Source: Spirochaetae bacterium HGW-Spirochaetae-5 (GTDB lineage: Bacteria; Spirochaetota; UBA4802; UBA5550). From it: DNA of 60,634 bases. The stretch is taken from positions 1 to 60,634 of the forward strand of contig PGXT01000019.1 in the NCBI GenBank assembly GCA_002839285.1. The letters are read 5' to 3'. Each line of letters starts with the position of its first letter. Positions within the stretch are counted from its first letter, which is position 1. Position numbers and translations under genes: made by a program. The notes below the pieces were generated by a model. That model searched no databases, was not told the DNA's origin, and saw nothing but the letters and a program-made list of their open reading frames with translations. Shown one piece after another: positions 34,084 to 42,853 of the stretch.

Positions 34084-35660
34084 AAATTTTCGCTGTTTAC
34101 CTTTGCGACTACAAAGACCGCAATGACTACTACCTCTCTCTTATGCCTTACGGAATAACCACCATAGCTGCATATCTTGAACAGGAGGGTCATGAAGTTA
34201 CTCTTGCCAATTTTTCATCATACGGCTATTTAAAAGCTGTAGAATTGACTATAGCCGGCAAACCCTATGCAGTTGCTGTTTCAATATTTTCATTTAACAG
34301 AACAGAATCCTTCAAGTATATACGCGAATTAAAAAGAAGAGATAAAAATATTGTAGTAGTGGCAGGAGGGCAGCACCCGACATTTCTTGCTGATCAGATA
34401 ATATCTCACTATCCCGAAATCGATTTTCTGGTCAAGGGAGAGGGGGAATATTCCATAAAGCAACTTGCAGATAAATCATTCAGACATGATGAAAAAATTG
34501 TTTCATCTGAAAGAATTACGAATCTCGATACTATACGATTTCCCTCACTTTTTAACGGTAAAACAATAGGTGTAAACCCGAATGAGCAGTTCAAATATAT
34601 TATAACTTCCCGGGGATGCCCATCGAACTGCACATATTGCTCCTCTCCAAATTTCTGGAATAAAAAAGTAACTTACCGGAGTCCGGAAAACATTGTAAAC
34701 GAACTCAAACATATTAATGAAAAGTTCGGCATTATCTATTTTTCAATAAGAGACGACAATTTTACCCTCAATAAAAAACGTGTACTGGAATTCTGCCGTC
34801 TGCTTGATGAAAGCAGATTATACATGATGTGGAATTGCCAGGCAAGAGTCGACACAATCGATGAAGAGATGCTCACAGCCATGAAAAAATCGGGACTTGA
34901 GCATATTCAATTCGGAGTGGAATCGGGTTCCGAAAAAATACTTAAAATTTATGACAAACATATAACTCCTGAGAAAATCAGAAAAGCATCCGCCATTACC
35001 CGCAAAGTCGGAGTATACCTGTCTTTCTATTTAATGACGGGGATGACTGGAGAAACAACTGACGATATCGAAGATACAAAAAAACTTGTTCAGCAGACCA
35101 AACCCCATGACGTTATAGTTTCACCAGTAGCATATTACCCAGGTACAAAAATTTATACTACTTCCATGAAAAAGGGTAATATCAGCGACAACATCTGGTT
35201 TAATTCCGAGGAGAACGGTCTCTACCTCAATAAACAGAGTACTAATGACAGAAATATAGATTTCCAGATACATCGCCAGTTAACAGGTGATAACTGCTGG
35301 ATGAATTATATCATAGAAGGTGACCATTATTCCGCCAAATCAGATATTAAAAAAGCATCATTACAATATCTTAAACTGATTGAAAATTATCCCGACAATA
35401 TCTGGGGATATCTCAGAATGGCTGAAGTTTTATCAGCAGAATCAGATATCCGTGCAATAGAATATTTCGTTAAAGCAACAGAATTGGTTCCTTCATATTA
35501 CGGTTCATGGATGAGACTGGCTCAGATAGAATACTTATCCGGTAAGATTTCCAGGGCTAAAACTTCTATATCGAAAGCTTTAAAACTTAATCCCTTTGAA
35601 CCGGAAATAAGCAGACTCGCAGGTTTAATAAACAATAAAAATGATATAAAATCCCTTTGA
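34080..35660 (+). CDS. B12-binding radical SAM protein with C-terminal TPR repeats
   Basis: 526 residues in three parts. Residues 1-150 form a cobalamin-binding-like Rossmann domain (ISFNRTESFKYI-type strand pattern, GGQHPTFLADQI, and DFLVKGEGEYSIKQLA). A radical SAM barrel follows, with RGCPSNCTYCSSP (CxxxCxxC) near 180 and QFGVESGSEKIL. Residues 400-520 are helical TPR-like repeats (EVLSAESDIRAIEYFVKAT, AQIEYLSGKISRAKTSISKAL). The first two parts are the common COG1032 design used for methyl transfers and other difficult carbon chemistry; the TPR tail suggests binding to a partner protein. Coupled to the peptidase gene by ATGA overlap. Confidence 0.88.
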   Translation: MKIFAVYLCDYKDRNDYYLSLMPYGITTIAAYLEQEGHEVTLANFSSYGYLKAVELTIAGKPYAVAVSIFSFNRTESFKYIRELKRRDKNIVVVAGGQHPTFLADQIISHYPEIDFLVKGEGEYSIKQLADKSFRHDEKIVSSERITNLDTIRFPSLFNGKTIGVNPNEQFKYIITSRGCPSNCTYCSSPNFWNKKVTYRSPENIVNELKHINEKFGIIYFSIRDDNFTLNKKRVLEFCRLLDESRLYMMWNCQARVDTIDEEMLTAMKKSGLEHIQFGVESGSEKILKIYDKHITPEKIRKASAITRKVGVYLSFYLMTGMTGETTDDIEDTKKLVQQTKPHDVIVSPVAYYPGTKIYTTSMKKGNISDNIWFNSEENGLYLNKQSTNDRNIDFQIHRQLTGDNCWMNYIIEGDHYSAKSDIKKASLQYLKLIENYPDNIWGYLRMAEVLSAESDIRAIEYFVKATELVPSYYGSWMRLAQIEYLSGKISRAKTSISKALKLNPFEPEISRLAGLINNKNDIKSL

Positions 35661-35698
35661 CTGCTCCTCTATTTAATTAAAACAATACTATTTTAACC

Positions 35699-35728
35699 TT
35701 GACTGCATTTATATATATGAATTATTAT
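35699..35728 (+). promoter_or_regulatory. Candidate promoter of the yggS-proC-M23-lnt gene group
   Basis: TTGACT (35699-35704), 18 bases, TATTAT (35723-35728). An imperfect palindrome GTGATTTTAATTATAATCAC lies just downstream and could be an operator. Confidence 0.35.
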
Positions 35729-35897
35729 ATTCATGTACCACATGTGATTTTAATTATAATCACTTCTATTACTTATTTTTTCTGAAGTAAACAAAACTCT
35801 ATTATCCCTGCCTCCGAAGTTTGCAAGGATATATAATTATTCATTTCTGCTTAAGATGAAAAACAAAACACTATTTAATACTGACTTGATTAATAAT

Positions 35898-36584
35898 ATG
35901 ACGATAATTGATAACTATAAAAGAATAAAAAACGAAGTAATTGAAACCGCTCTGAAATGCGGACGCAATCCCGATGATATAAAAATAATATCTGTATCAA
36001 AAACTTTTGCAGTGGAAAAAATTCAGGAAGCGGTTAACTCCGGAATAAAAATTTTTGGTGAAAGCAAAGTTCAGGAGGCTTATTCAAAATTTCCGCTTGT
36101 AACCGGCAACTATGAACTGCACATGATTGGACATCTTCAATCAAATAAATCCCGCGAAGCTGTCGATATGTTCGATGTAATACATTCAATAGATAAGGTC
36201 TCAACTGCTTCAAAGCTGAATTCCGAAGCTGAAAAAAAAGGCAAAATTCAAAGAATTTATCTACAACTTAAAACAACTGATGAGATCAATAAGCATGGTG
36301 CTGATTCCGGTGAAATTATAACAATAGCCGAAACAATTTGCACCATGAAAAATATTAAAATTGAAGGATTAATGTCAATAGGTCCCAATACAACAGATCC
36401 CCTGCTTATTCAAAAATCATTTATCGAAACAGCTCAAACACTCGATATTTTAAACAGAAACCTCAAACTTAATCTTACCGGATTATCCATGGGGATGTCG
36501 GGAGATTTCAAAATAGCCGTACAGGAAGGGGCAACTATACTAAGAATAGGCTCGGCAATTTTCGGAGACAGGAATTATATATGA
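35898..36584 (+). CDS. Pyridoxal phosphate homeostasis protein, YggS/PROSC family
   Basis: PLP-binding TIM-barrel protein that buffers vitamin B6; no enzymatic activity is known. About 228 residues. The PLP lysine is in IISVSKTF near 36, followed by FGESKVQEAYSKF, LHMIGHLQSNKSREAV, IEGLMSIGPNT and LSMGMSGDFKIAVQEGATILRIGSAIFG. An earlier ATG at 35856 would add 14 residues; neither start has a clear ribosome-binding site, and the family usually begins close to the later one. Overlaps proC by ATGA, a very common gene pair. Confidence 0.92.
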   Translation: MTIIDNYKRIKNEVIETALKCGRNPDDIKIISVSKTFAVEKIQEAVNSGIKIFGESKVQEAYSKFPLVTGNYELHMIGHLQSNKSREAVDMFDVIHSIDKVSTASKLNSEAEKKGKIQRIYLQLKTTDEINKHGADSGEIITIAETICTMKNIKIEGLMSIGPNTTDPLLIQKSFIETAQTLDILNRNLKLNLTGLSMGMSGDFKIAVQEGATILRIGSAIFGDRNYI

Positions 36585-37384
36585 AAACAGATAAAAAACA
36601 GATTGGCATTATCGGAACAGGCAATATGGGCGGCGCAATAATCAGGGGTATCACCGCCGCAAAATTAAATACAGATATTAAAATATACGATACAGATAAA
36701 TCAAAAATTAGCCCCTTCATCTCTGATACAGGTGTTACTGCCGCTGATACAATTGAAGAGCTTATCGCATTATCAGATATTATCATTCTGGCAGTTAAGC
36801 CTGACACTATAATAAAGGTTTCATCTTTGTTGAAAAATTTCAGCGGAGTAATCATTTCAATTGCTGCCGGGATATCTATAAACTCTATATCAAAGACTGC
36901 CGGAGATGATAAAAAAATCGTCCGTGCAATGCCTAATACTCCGGTTACAACGGGCTGCGGGATGACAGTACTTTCACACTCCTCCAATATAACCACAGAT
37001 GAAATTCAATATGTCAGATCTATTTTCTCATCAATCGGTGAAGTTCTTATTATGGAAGAAAAACATATGAATGCTGTTACAGCTATCTCCGGGAGCGGAC
37101 CAGCCTATATTTTCACATTTATCCAGGCCATGGCAGATGCCGGAGTCAAACTCGGTATTCCAAGGGCGGAATCACTTATACTTGCCGGTCAGACTATTTT
37201 AGGTTCAGCAAAAATGTTTCTTGACAAAAAAGAAAATCCTATAATGCTTAGAGATAAAGTTACTTCTCCAGGCGGGACAACTATAGCAGCATTACACATT
37301 CTGGAAAAAGCCGGTTTTAGCGGCATAATAATTGATGCGATTGAGACTGCCGCAAATAGAGCAAAGGAGCTGGATAAACCCTGA
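36581..37384 (+). CDS. proC: Pyrroline-5-carboxylate reductase
   Basis: Last step of proline synthesis: NAD(P)H-dependent reduction of pyrroline-5-carboxylate. 267 residues. The dinucleotide-binding motif IGIIGTGNMGGAIIRG is at 8-23, VKPDTI near 76, VRAMPNTPV near 115, and the signature near 225-245 (LRDKVTSPGGTTIAAL). Full length for the family. Starts inside the yggS stop and ends on the start of the M23 gene (TGATG). Confidence 0.96.
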   Translation: MKTDKKQIGIIGTGNMGGAIIRGITAAKLNTDIKIYDTDKSKISPFISDTGVTAADTIEELIALSDIIILAVKPDTIIKVSSLLKNFSGVIISIAAGISINSISKTAGDDKKIVRAMPNTPVTTGCGMTVLSHSSNITTDEIQYVRSIFSSIGEVLIMEEKHMNAVTAISGSGPAYIFTFIQAMADAGVKLGIPRAESLILAGQTILGSAKMFLDKKENPIMLRDKVTSPGGTTIAALHILEKAGFSGIIIDAIETAANRAKELDKP

Positions 37385-38352
37385 TGAAAATGCCAACAAT
37401 ATACCAGCTCAATCAGATAAAGCATGCTCTTATATTTACACTAATATCCCTTTTTCTGATAGTTTTAAGCGGCAATATAATATCTTTCTTCTTTACAAAA
37501 AAAATAAATATCAATCCTGAAGCATACATTCTTAAAGATGGCTTTCCAATATTCACATCTGAAACAGATTACATTGAATTCATAAAAAATTATCCCTTCA
37601 ATCCTGGTGTTGAGCTTACAATTTATAAAGCATCTCCTGGTGAAACACTCTGGTCATTACGGAAAAAATTTAACATCACTATTGATACGCTAATATCGGC
37701 CAATCCTCACCTGAAAGGTCTCGATCTATCTGAAAATAAAACAATTATAATACCCTCTAAAAACGGAGCCCTCTTTACGTTCGATGACTATCGCGACGTA
37801 GGAAGAATGCATTCAATAATGGGGGGGGAGAATGAGATTCTTGGTGATTACAGGCCTAAAATATTCCGCATAATATCACCAGACGATATACGCCTTGTTT
37901 TCTTTGAAAATGAAAAACCTCTTGTAGTAAACAATGATATACAGAAAATTTACACTTATAAAATGACATTTGCCGATCCTCTTGATTCAGGTCTTTATAC
38001 TTCCATGTATGGAGACAGGGTTAATCCTATATATGGTGAAAATATAGAATTTCATAATGGTGTTGATATAGCAATAAGAAATGGCACTCCTATAAAAAGT
38101 GTCAGAAGCGGACTTGTTTTTTTCGCCGGTTGGCGTGAAGGTTTCGGTTATACTGTTATAATACAACATGAAGACGGCTACGGCACTTTCTATGCACACT
38201 GTTCAAAGCTATTTGTAAAACAGGGGGAATGGGTAAACCAGGGTGATAAGATTGCTGCAGTCGGCTCCACCGGAAGATCAACAGGCTCCCATCTTCATTA
38301 TACCGTTATACGTCACGGGAAACTTTTAAATCCGTTTAAATTTTTATGGTAA
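37384..38352 (+). CDS. LysM-M23 zinc metallopeptidase (peptidoglycan endopeptidase or division activator)
   Basis: 322 residues. One N-terminal membrane helix (about 14-35), a LysM domain (about 75-120, ASPGETLWSLRKKFNITIDTL followed by NKTIIIPS), and a C-terminal M23 domain with metal ligands in FHNGVDIAI near 223 and SHLHYTVIRHG near 303. All M23 zinc ligands appear intact, so it should be a true endopeptidase and not an EnvC-type inactive activator. Coupled to proC (one-base overlap) and four bases ahead of lnt. Confidence 0.9.
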   Translation: MKMPTIYQLNQIKHALIFTLISLFLIVLSGNIISFFFTKKININPEAYILKDGFPIFTSETDYIEFIKNYPFNPGVELTIYKASPGETLWSLRKKFNITIDTLISANPHLKGLDLSENKTIIIPSKNGALFTFDDYRDVGRMHSIMGGENEILGDYRPKIFRIISPDDIRLVFFENEKPLVVNNDIQKIYTYKMTFADPLDSGLYTSMYGDRVNPIYGENIEFHNGVDIAIRNGTPIKSVRSGLVFFAGWREGFGYTVIIQHEDGYGTFYAHCSKLFVKQGEWVNQGDKIAAVGSTGRSTGSHLHYTVIRHGKLLNPFKFLW

Positions 38353-38356
38353 CCCG

Positions 38357-39841
38357 ATGGGTTTGTTCTTAACCCTGATATCTGCAATATTCTATTATTT
38401 TTCTTTCCCGCCTCACACCCAGGGTTATTCAGCGTTTATTTCACTAACACCATTTCTTTTTGCTCTATCAAAAGCAAATACTTTCAAAAAATCAGTCTTA
38501 CTTGGCATGTTCTGGGGTTTAGTTATTTCAATTATACTATCCGTTCCTCTTTACAATGCACTTGTAACAGAATATGATTTAAGTATATTTTTTTCATCAT
38601 TACTAATAATAATTTCAGTTTATATACCCTATGCTGTTATTTATGGTATTTTCGGAATTTCATATAGATATTTCTTTATCAGAAATACCGTATATATTCC
38701 GGTAATCTCAGCCTCTCTATGGATGCTTATAGACTACGTGATGACAATAACACCAGTGTTCTTACCATGGAGTTTTTACGGTTACTCACAGACCTTTACA
38801 CCCTTCATACAAGTAGCAGATATTACCGGAATATATGGAGTTACATTTTTTATTATTTTAATAAACTCTGCTTTATGTTCTATCTTTTTTTACAGAAAAA
38901 GATATTTAAAAACAAATATCCTTATAATTATTTTAATCACCTGTTCTTTAACACTGTATGGTTATAACCGTAAAGATGATATTTCCGGAATAATAAATTC
39001 ATCAAATAATAAAACAATAAAAGCATCGGTCATTCAGGGAAATTTCAATTCCAATGAAAAATGGAATTCTAAAAATACTGCAGCTATCCTCAATACTTAC
39101 ATTAACATGAGCAAACAGGTCATAGACGAATCTGATATAATCGTCTGGCCTGAAACAGTACTCAATTCAAATGATAAAGATAATCTAAGTGTTATAACAG
39201 GCTTATCCTCTGTTTTAAAAGATAATCAGTTATTCATAGCTGGAGCCACAAGGAATGATTCAAACAGCCGGACTTTCAATTCGATATTAACAGCCGATAA
39301 AAACGGTCTATGCTATATTTATGACAAAAAAATACTCTTCCCTTTTACTGAAACGTCATTTGCCGGATTATCTTCAGGTAAATTTATGGACTCTCCCGCA
39401 ATATTTAATCCGGGAATAATCAGGCCGGTGTATAAGTCCGGTTTAATTGACATTGGATATACTATCTGTTTTGAATCGATATACCCGGAGTACGTCAGAA
39501 GAATAAAAAACTCCGGAGCCTTAGTGCTCATTAATACATCGAACGACTCATGGTTCGGAAATACATACGAGCCGTTTATGCATATGTATTCAAGTATAGT
39601 ACGTGGAATTGAAAACAGAATATATGTTATCCGTTCATCAAACAGCGGGATATCGGCAATTATCTCTCCAGATGGAGAGATAATAAAGTCCCTCGATTTA
39701 AATGTAAGAGACAGAATAACAGCATCCATAAAACCGGTCAAAATCGTATCTTTTTATTCTAAAACCGGGGATTGGATCGTCATTACTGCTGTAGCAATAA
39801 TAATGGGTTTTTTAATTTTTAATATAAGAAATACCGAATAG
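38357..39841 (+). CDS. lnt: Apolipoprotein N-acyltransferase
   Basis: Adds the third acyl chain to the N-terminal cysteine of lipoproteins in the inner membrane; its presence implies a Gram-negative-type lipoprotein pathway. 494 residues: about seven membrane helices (1-205), then a nitrilase-like domain. The catalytic triad is visible as Glu in IVWPETVLNS near 267, Lys in YDKKILFPFTE near 328, and Cys in IGYTICFESIYPE near 376. The start sits four bases after the M23 stop without a separate promoter. Convergent with the lipase foldase gene, two bases apart. Confidence 0.93.
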   Translation: MGLFLTLISAIFYYFSFPPHTQGYSAFISLTPFLFALSKANTFKKSVLLGMFWGLVISIILSVPLYNALVTEYDLSIFFSSLLIIISVYIPYAVIYGIFGISYRYFFIRNTVYIPVISASLWMLIDYVMTITPVFLPWSFYGYSQTFTPFIQVADITGIYGVTFFIILINSALCSIFFYRKRYLKTNILIIILITCSLTLYGYNRKDDISGIINSSNNKTIKASVIQGNFNSNEKWNSKNTAAILNTYINMSKQVIDESDIIVWPETVLNSNDKDNLSVITGLSSVLKDNQLFIAGATRNDSNSRTFNSILTADKNGLCYIYDKKILFPFTETSFAGLSSGKFMDSPAIFNPGIIRPVYKSGLIDIGYTICFESIYPEYVRRIKNSGALVLINTSNDSWFGNTYEPFMHMYSSIVRGIENRIYVIRSSNSGISAIISPDGEIIKSLDLNVRDRITASIKPVKIVSFYSKTGDWIVITAVAIIMGFLIFNIRNTE

Positions 39842-39843
39842 GA

Positions 39844-40863
39844 TCAGTCTTTATTATATTTGTTAATCAATTCTTTTTTACCTGCTTCCATATCAAGCCT
39901 TCTACGGAATGAATCTGCTTCTTCTCCGAAAGTGTTATTCTGAAGTTTAAATATCATATCCTGTTTTTCTTTATCACTTAATTCACTATTATTTTCAATA
40001 TCACTATAAGCAGACATATATGACAGCTCTTTCTGCTTTTCAGCATCCATCAGGTTGTCCACTTCTTCAAGTCTTTGTACAATTTCGGGAGAAAAAACTT
40101 CTTCACGAAATTCTTTTATTCTCGATGCTTTATCATTCTCACTCATTTCACTCAAATCTTTTGAATAGGCCTCAATCTTTTCAGTATATCGGGTATAGGG
40201 CTTTCTATTATTTTCTATATCATCAGCATCTTTTCCCCACATCTCAGCATTAAGCTTCCTTATTTTTTCCTCTTTTTCTTTTCCATAAAGAGCCGGATCA
40301 TTGATTATCCCTGCCCGTCTGATAGGATACTCCTGAGATTTCAGAGAAGCCCCGAAAATAATATCGGCATTTTTTTCTCCAAACATTTCAACCTGCATTT
40401 TTCTCATCTTTAAAAGAATTCCAAGAAAATCTTCGGTAGTATTTAAATCTTTCATATTGTTAAGCTCGGAAGCAAGTCTGTTTTCATATTCAAGAAATAC
40501 TTTGTATATTTCTAACAATTTATCAGCTCTCTCACTATCCATCGAGTCATAAAGATATTTCCGTACCGCTTCCAGATGCTGATCATAATTCATCTCTTTG
40601 AAAGTTTCCTGAAGAAATTTGAAAAATTTAAGTGTATATTTATTTACCAGATTATCTTTGAAATATTCCCGGTTTTTCGTATCATTAAAATCAACTTTTT
40701 TTAAATAATCACGAACATCAGAATAACTCAGTTCCTCAGAACCTCCGGAAATATAATCCGTATCATCCGATGAAAAAATATTAGTAACCACATTAATTAC
40801 TATAACAACCATAAGTATAATCACAGTAAAAGTTAACAAATTTTTCTTAGACAGCTTAAACAT
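39844..40863 (-). CDS. Lipase-specific foldase (steric chaperone, LifO/LipB-like)
   Basis: 339 residues: one N-terminal membrane helix (about 10-30), a variable linker, then a long highly charged helical region like the lipase chaperones that wrap around their lipase in the periplasm. The conserved foldase signature near 60-80 is recognisable but diverged (KNREYFKDNLVNKYTLKFF in place of the RxxFDYFLSAxGE form). Repeated RKLNAEMWG and RRAGIIND-type stretches match the helical mini-domains. Position right behind a lipase gene is the strongest evidence. A GTG at 40872 is possible; I chose ATG 40863. Confidence 0.8.
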   Translation of the reverse strand: MFKLSKKNLLTFTVIILMVVIVINVVTNIFSSDDTDYISGGSEELSYSDVRDYLKKVDFNDTKNREYFKDNLVNKYTLKFFKFLQETFKEMNYDQHLEAVRKYLYDSMDSERADKLLEIYKVFLEYENRLASELNNMKDLNTTEDFLGILLKMRKMQVEMFGEKNADIIFGASLKSQEYPIRRAGIINDPALYGKEKEEKIRKLNAEMWGKDADDIENNRKPYTRYTEKIEAYSKDLSEMSENDKASRIKEFREEVFSPEIVQRLEEVDNLMDAEKQKELSYMSAYSDIENNSELSDKEKQDMIFKLQNNTFGEEADSFRRRLDMEAGKKELINKYNKD

Positions 40864-40885
40864 ATACCCCACTCCCGTAAATAAA

Positions 40886-40918
40886 ATCAGGCTGCATAAT
40901 TGCAGCCTGATATTTTTT
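40886..40918 (-). terminator. Hairpin between lipase and foldase genes
   Basis: ATCAGGCTGCA (40886-40896), TAAT loop, TGCAGCCTGAT (40901-40911): a perfect 11-bp stem. T-rich sequence flanks both sides, so it could act in either direction. On the minus strand it lies after the lipase stop and ahead of the foldase start, where partial termination would make lipase mRNA exceed foldase mRNA. Confidence 0.75.
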
Positions 40919-40940
40919 AAATAATTATGTGTACGATGTA

Positions 40941-41828
40941 TTAAAAACCTTTATTCTTCAAATCACTTACCATGTCAATATAAAACTGTGGTGCATCAAA
41001 ACCAGGAGTTATTCCAAAAAACTGATTAACTATATTCAAATGGTCTACTCCACCTGCCCACCATGCTCCTTCAATAACTCCTCTAAATGTACCCCATTTC
41101 GCAGAATTAACAGATACTAAACCATCATTATCACCTTCATAATAAAGAGCTATTAACCAGGGAATTTCAAGAATAAGACTATTTGAAACATACTTAATTT
41201 TCGAAGTATAGCTCTGATAGTATAATCCTGCAATATTCGGACAATTTTTATTAAAAGTATTCTGCATGTACGGTCTTGTCATCTCAAGACCATTATCAAG
41301 TGAATTCGGGTTTTTATCACCGAATATAAATGTATAAACTACATCCATTGTAGCTCCGACAAGGGCCCAACCCTGGCTAGGTACAATTTTAAAGACCATA
41401 TCAGCAACTGAACTTCCTCTATGAGGACCGGAAAGACCTGTATATGAAGCGACTTTCCCTGATAATCCAAGATTTGTAATGGCATATCTTGTATAAATAG
41501 TACCATGAGAATGGCCAATTATATTAGCTTTAGCTTTACCTGAAATCGCCAGAATATCTAAAAATTGACGTTTGAATGATGCAGCTTTATTAGCTGTACT
41601 ATCCATTCCGTTAACTGACGTTATATATACATCCGCTCCCTCATCTTCAAGAGCATCTTCTATTCCCCACCAATAATCTACAATATTTACTATTTTAGCC
41701 TGTGCACCCATTCCATGGGCAAGGACAACCGGAAACTTTGTATCACATTTAGGAGTGCTGCCCGAAGCAAACACCAGGGACGGGATTAATAATATAGAAA
41801 AGATAACCGCATAAATTTTAAAATTCAT
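40941..41828 (-). CDS. Secreted triacylglycerol lipase, foldase-dependent type (family I)
   Basis: 295 residues with a Sec signal peptide (MNFKIYAVIFSILLIPSLVFASG). Alpha/beta hydrolase motifs: FPVVLAHGMGAQ (oxyanion region) near 33, the nucleophile in IGHSHGTIYTRYA near 106, TGLSGPHRGSSVAD, and the catalytic histidine in GVDHLNIVNQFFG near 275, a stretch shared with Pseudomonas and Burkholderia lipases. Those lipases need a dedicated membrane foldase, which is the next gene. GGAGG precedes the ATG. Confidence 0.9.
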   Translation of the reverse strand: MNFKIYAVIFSILLIPSLVFASGSTPKCDTKFPVVLAHGMGAQAKIVNIVDYWWGIEDALEDEGADVYITSVNGMDSTANKAASFKRQFLDILAISGKAKANIIGHSHGTIYTRYAITNLGLSGKVASYTGLSGPHRGSSVADMVFKIVPSQGWALVGATMDVVYTFIFGDKNPNSLDNGLEMTRPYMQNTFNKNCPNIAGLYYQSYTSKIKYVSNSLILEIPWLIALYYEGDNDGLVSVNSAKWGTFRGVIEGAWWAGGVDHLNIVNQFFGITPGFDAPQFYIDMVSDLKNKGF

Positions 41829-42046
41829 AATATCCTCCTGAACTCTATCATAAATACAGCATAATTATTTTGCGAACAATGTCAACAAAAAACCGTCCAG
41901 CTGGTCCGAAAAGTTAAAAATTCAAACTATTTAGAGCAAATCTCAAATTTATGTCCGATCTTATGCGTTTTTAATATAATATTTTTAAGAAGATCCAATG
42001 AAATCAAGCGGAGAGTTATGGCCGGAATAAAAAAAAATCAGACAAA

Positions 42047-42850
42047 TCACTGCATAGTTTTATCAATAACAACTCTAAAACCATAATAGGGACTTCGAGC
42101 AGTAGGACATCTCCTGAATCTGAATTCTCTGGATTTCTGAATATTTTCACTTAAAAGCGATCCGCCTCGAAGAGTTTTATAAATATTCCCGAAATCTCGA
42201 TTAGACACACTAGCATCATACCCATCATACCAATCCATAGTCCATTCCCAGAGTAGGCCCAATTGATATTCTGAATTTTCAATATTAAATTTTAGGGCTT
42301 CAATAAAATCAATATCTGATTTTACTTTAGAATTGGTATCCAAATACAAATTTTTCATAGATGGAAGACCTGCAAAATTTCCTAATATTTCCCACTCATA
42401 CTCATGCGGCAACCTTACTTCCTCACCGGTTTCAAAACTTAACCATCTGGTATATTCAAACGCATCGTTCCAGGTCACCTGCATAACTGGAAAGTTTTCA
42501 TCATAAAAACCAGAGGAAAGAGTATTCTCAATAATAAAAGGTGTTTTCCATGAAACATTTTTCTCTTTCTGCCATTTAGTATTCCAGACCCAACCCCACC
42601 CTTCCTTTTCAGATTCAGTAACGTAAGATGTGGCCCTGATGAATTTTTCAAATTCGGCAGCAGTTATTAGCTTTTTTTTAATACAAAATTGGTTATACTG
42701 AATTTTCTTAAGAGGGGATGATGCAGCTATAAACTCCTTTTTTATCTTACGGCCATCAATCATTGAAACTATACTATCTACCGAGGCCGGATCAATGCCT
42801 AAATCAAAATATCCACCGGGAAAGGAGATGTAATCATCCAACTCAAACAT
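42047..42850 (-). CDS. Formylglycine-generating-enzyme-fold (SUMF1/DUF323) protein, third gene of operon
   Basis: 267 residues, no signal peptide. FGE-sulfatase fold: FCIKKKLITAAEFEKF near 55-70, FPVMQVTWNDAFEYTRWLSFETGEEVRLPHEYEWEILGN near 120-158, LWEWTMDWYDGY near 200, and TLRGGSLLSENIQ with YYGFRVVID at the end. In true FGEs two cysteines near the RGGS motif bind copper and the substrate; here only one (FRRCPTARS) is evident. With no sulfatase nearby, a binding or regulatory role is more likely than sulfatase maturation. Four bases after the GAF protein gene. Confidence 0.8.
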   Translation of the reverse strand: MFELDDYISFPGGYFDLGIDPASVDSIVSMIDGRKIKKEFIAASSPLKKIQYNQFCIKKKLITAAEFEKFIRATSYVTESEKEGWGWVWNTKWQKEKNVSWKTPFIIENTLSSGFYDENFPVMQVTWNDAFEYTRWLSFETGEEVRLPHEYEWEILGNFAGLPSMKNLYLDTNSKVKSDIDFIEALKFNIENSEYQLGLLWEWTMDWYDGYDASVSNRDFGNIYKTLRGGSLLSENIQKSREFRFRRCPTARSPYYGFRVVIDKTMQ

Positions 42851-42853
42851 GTA

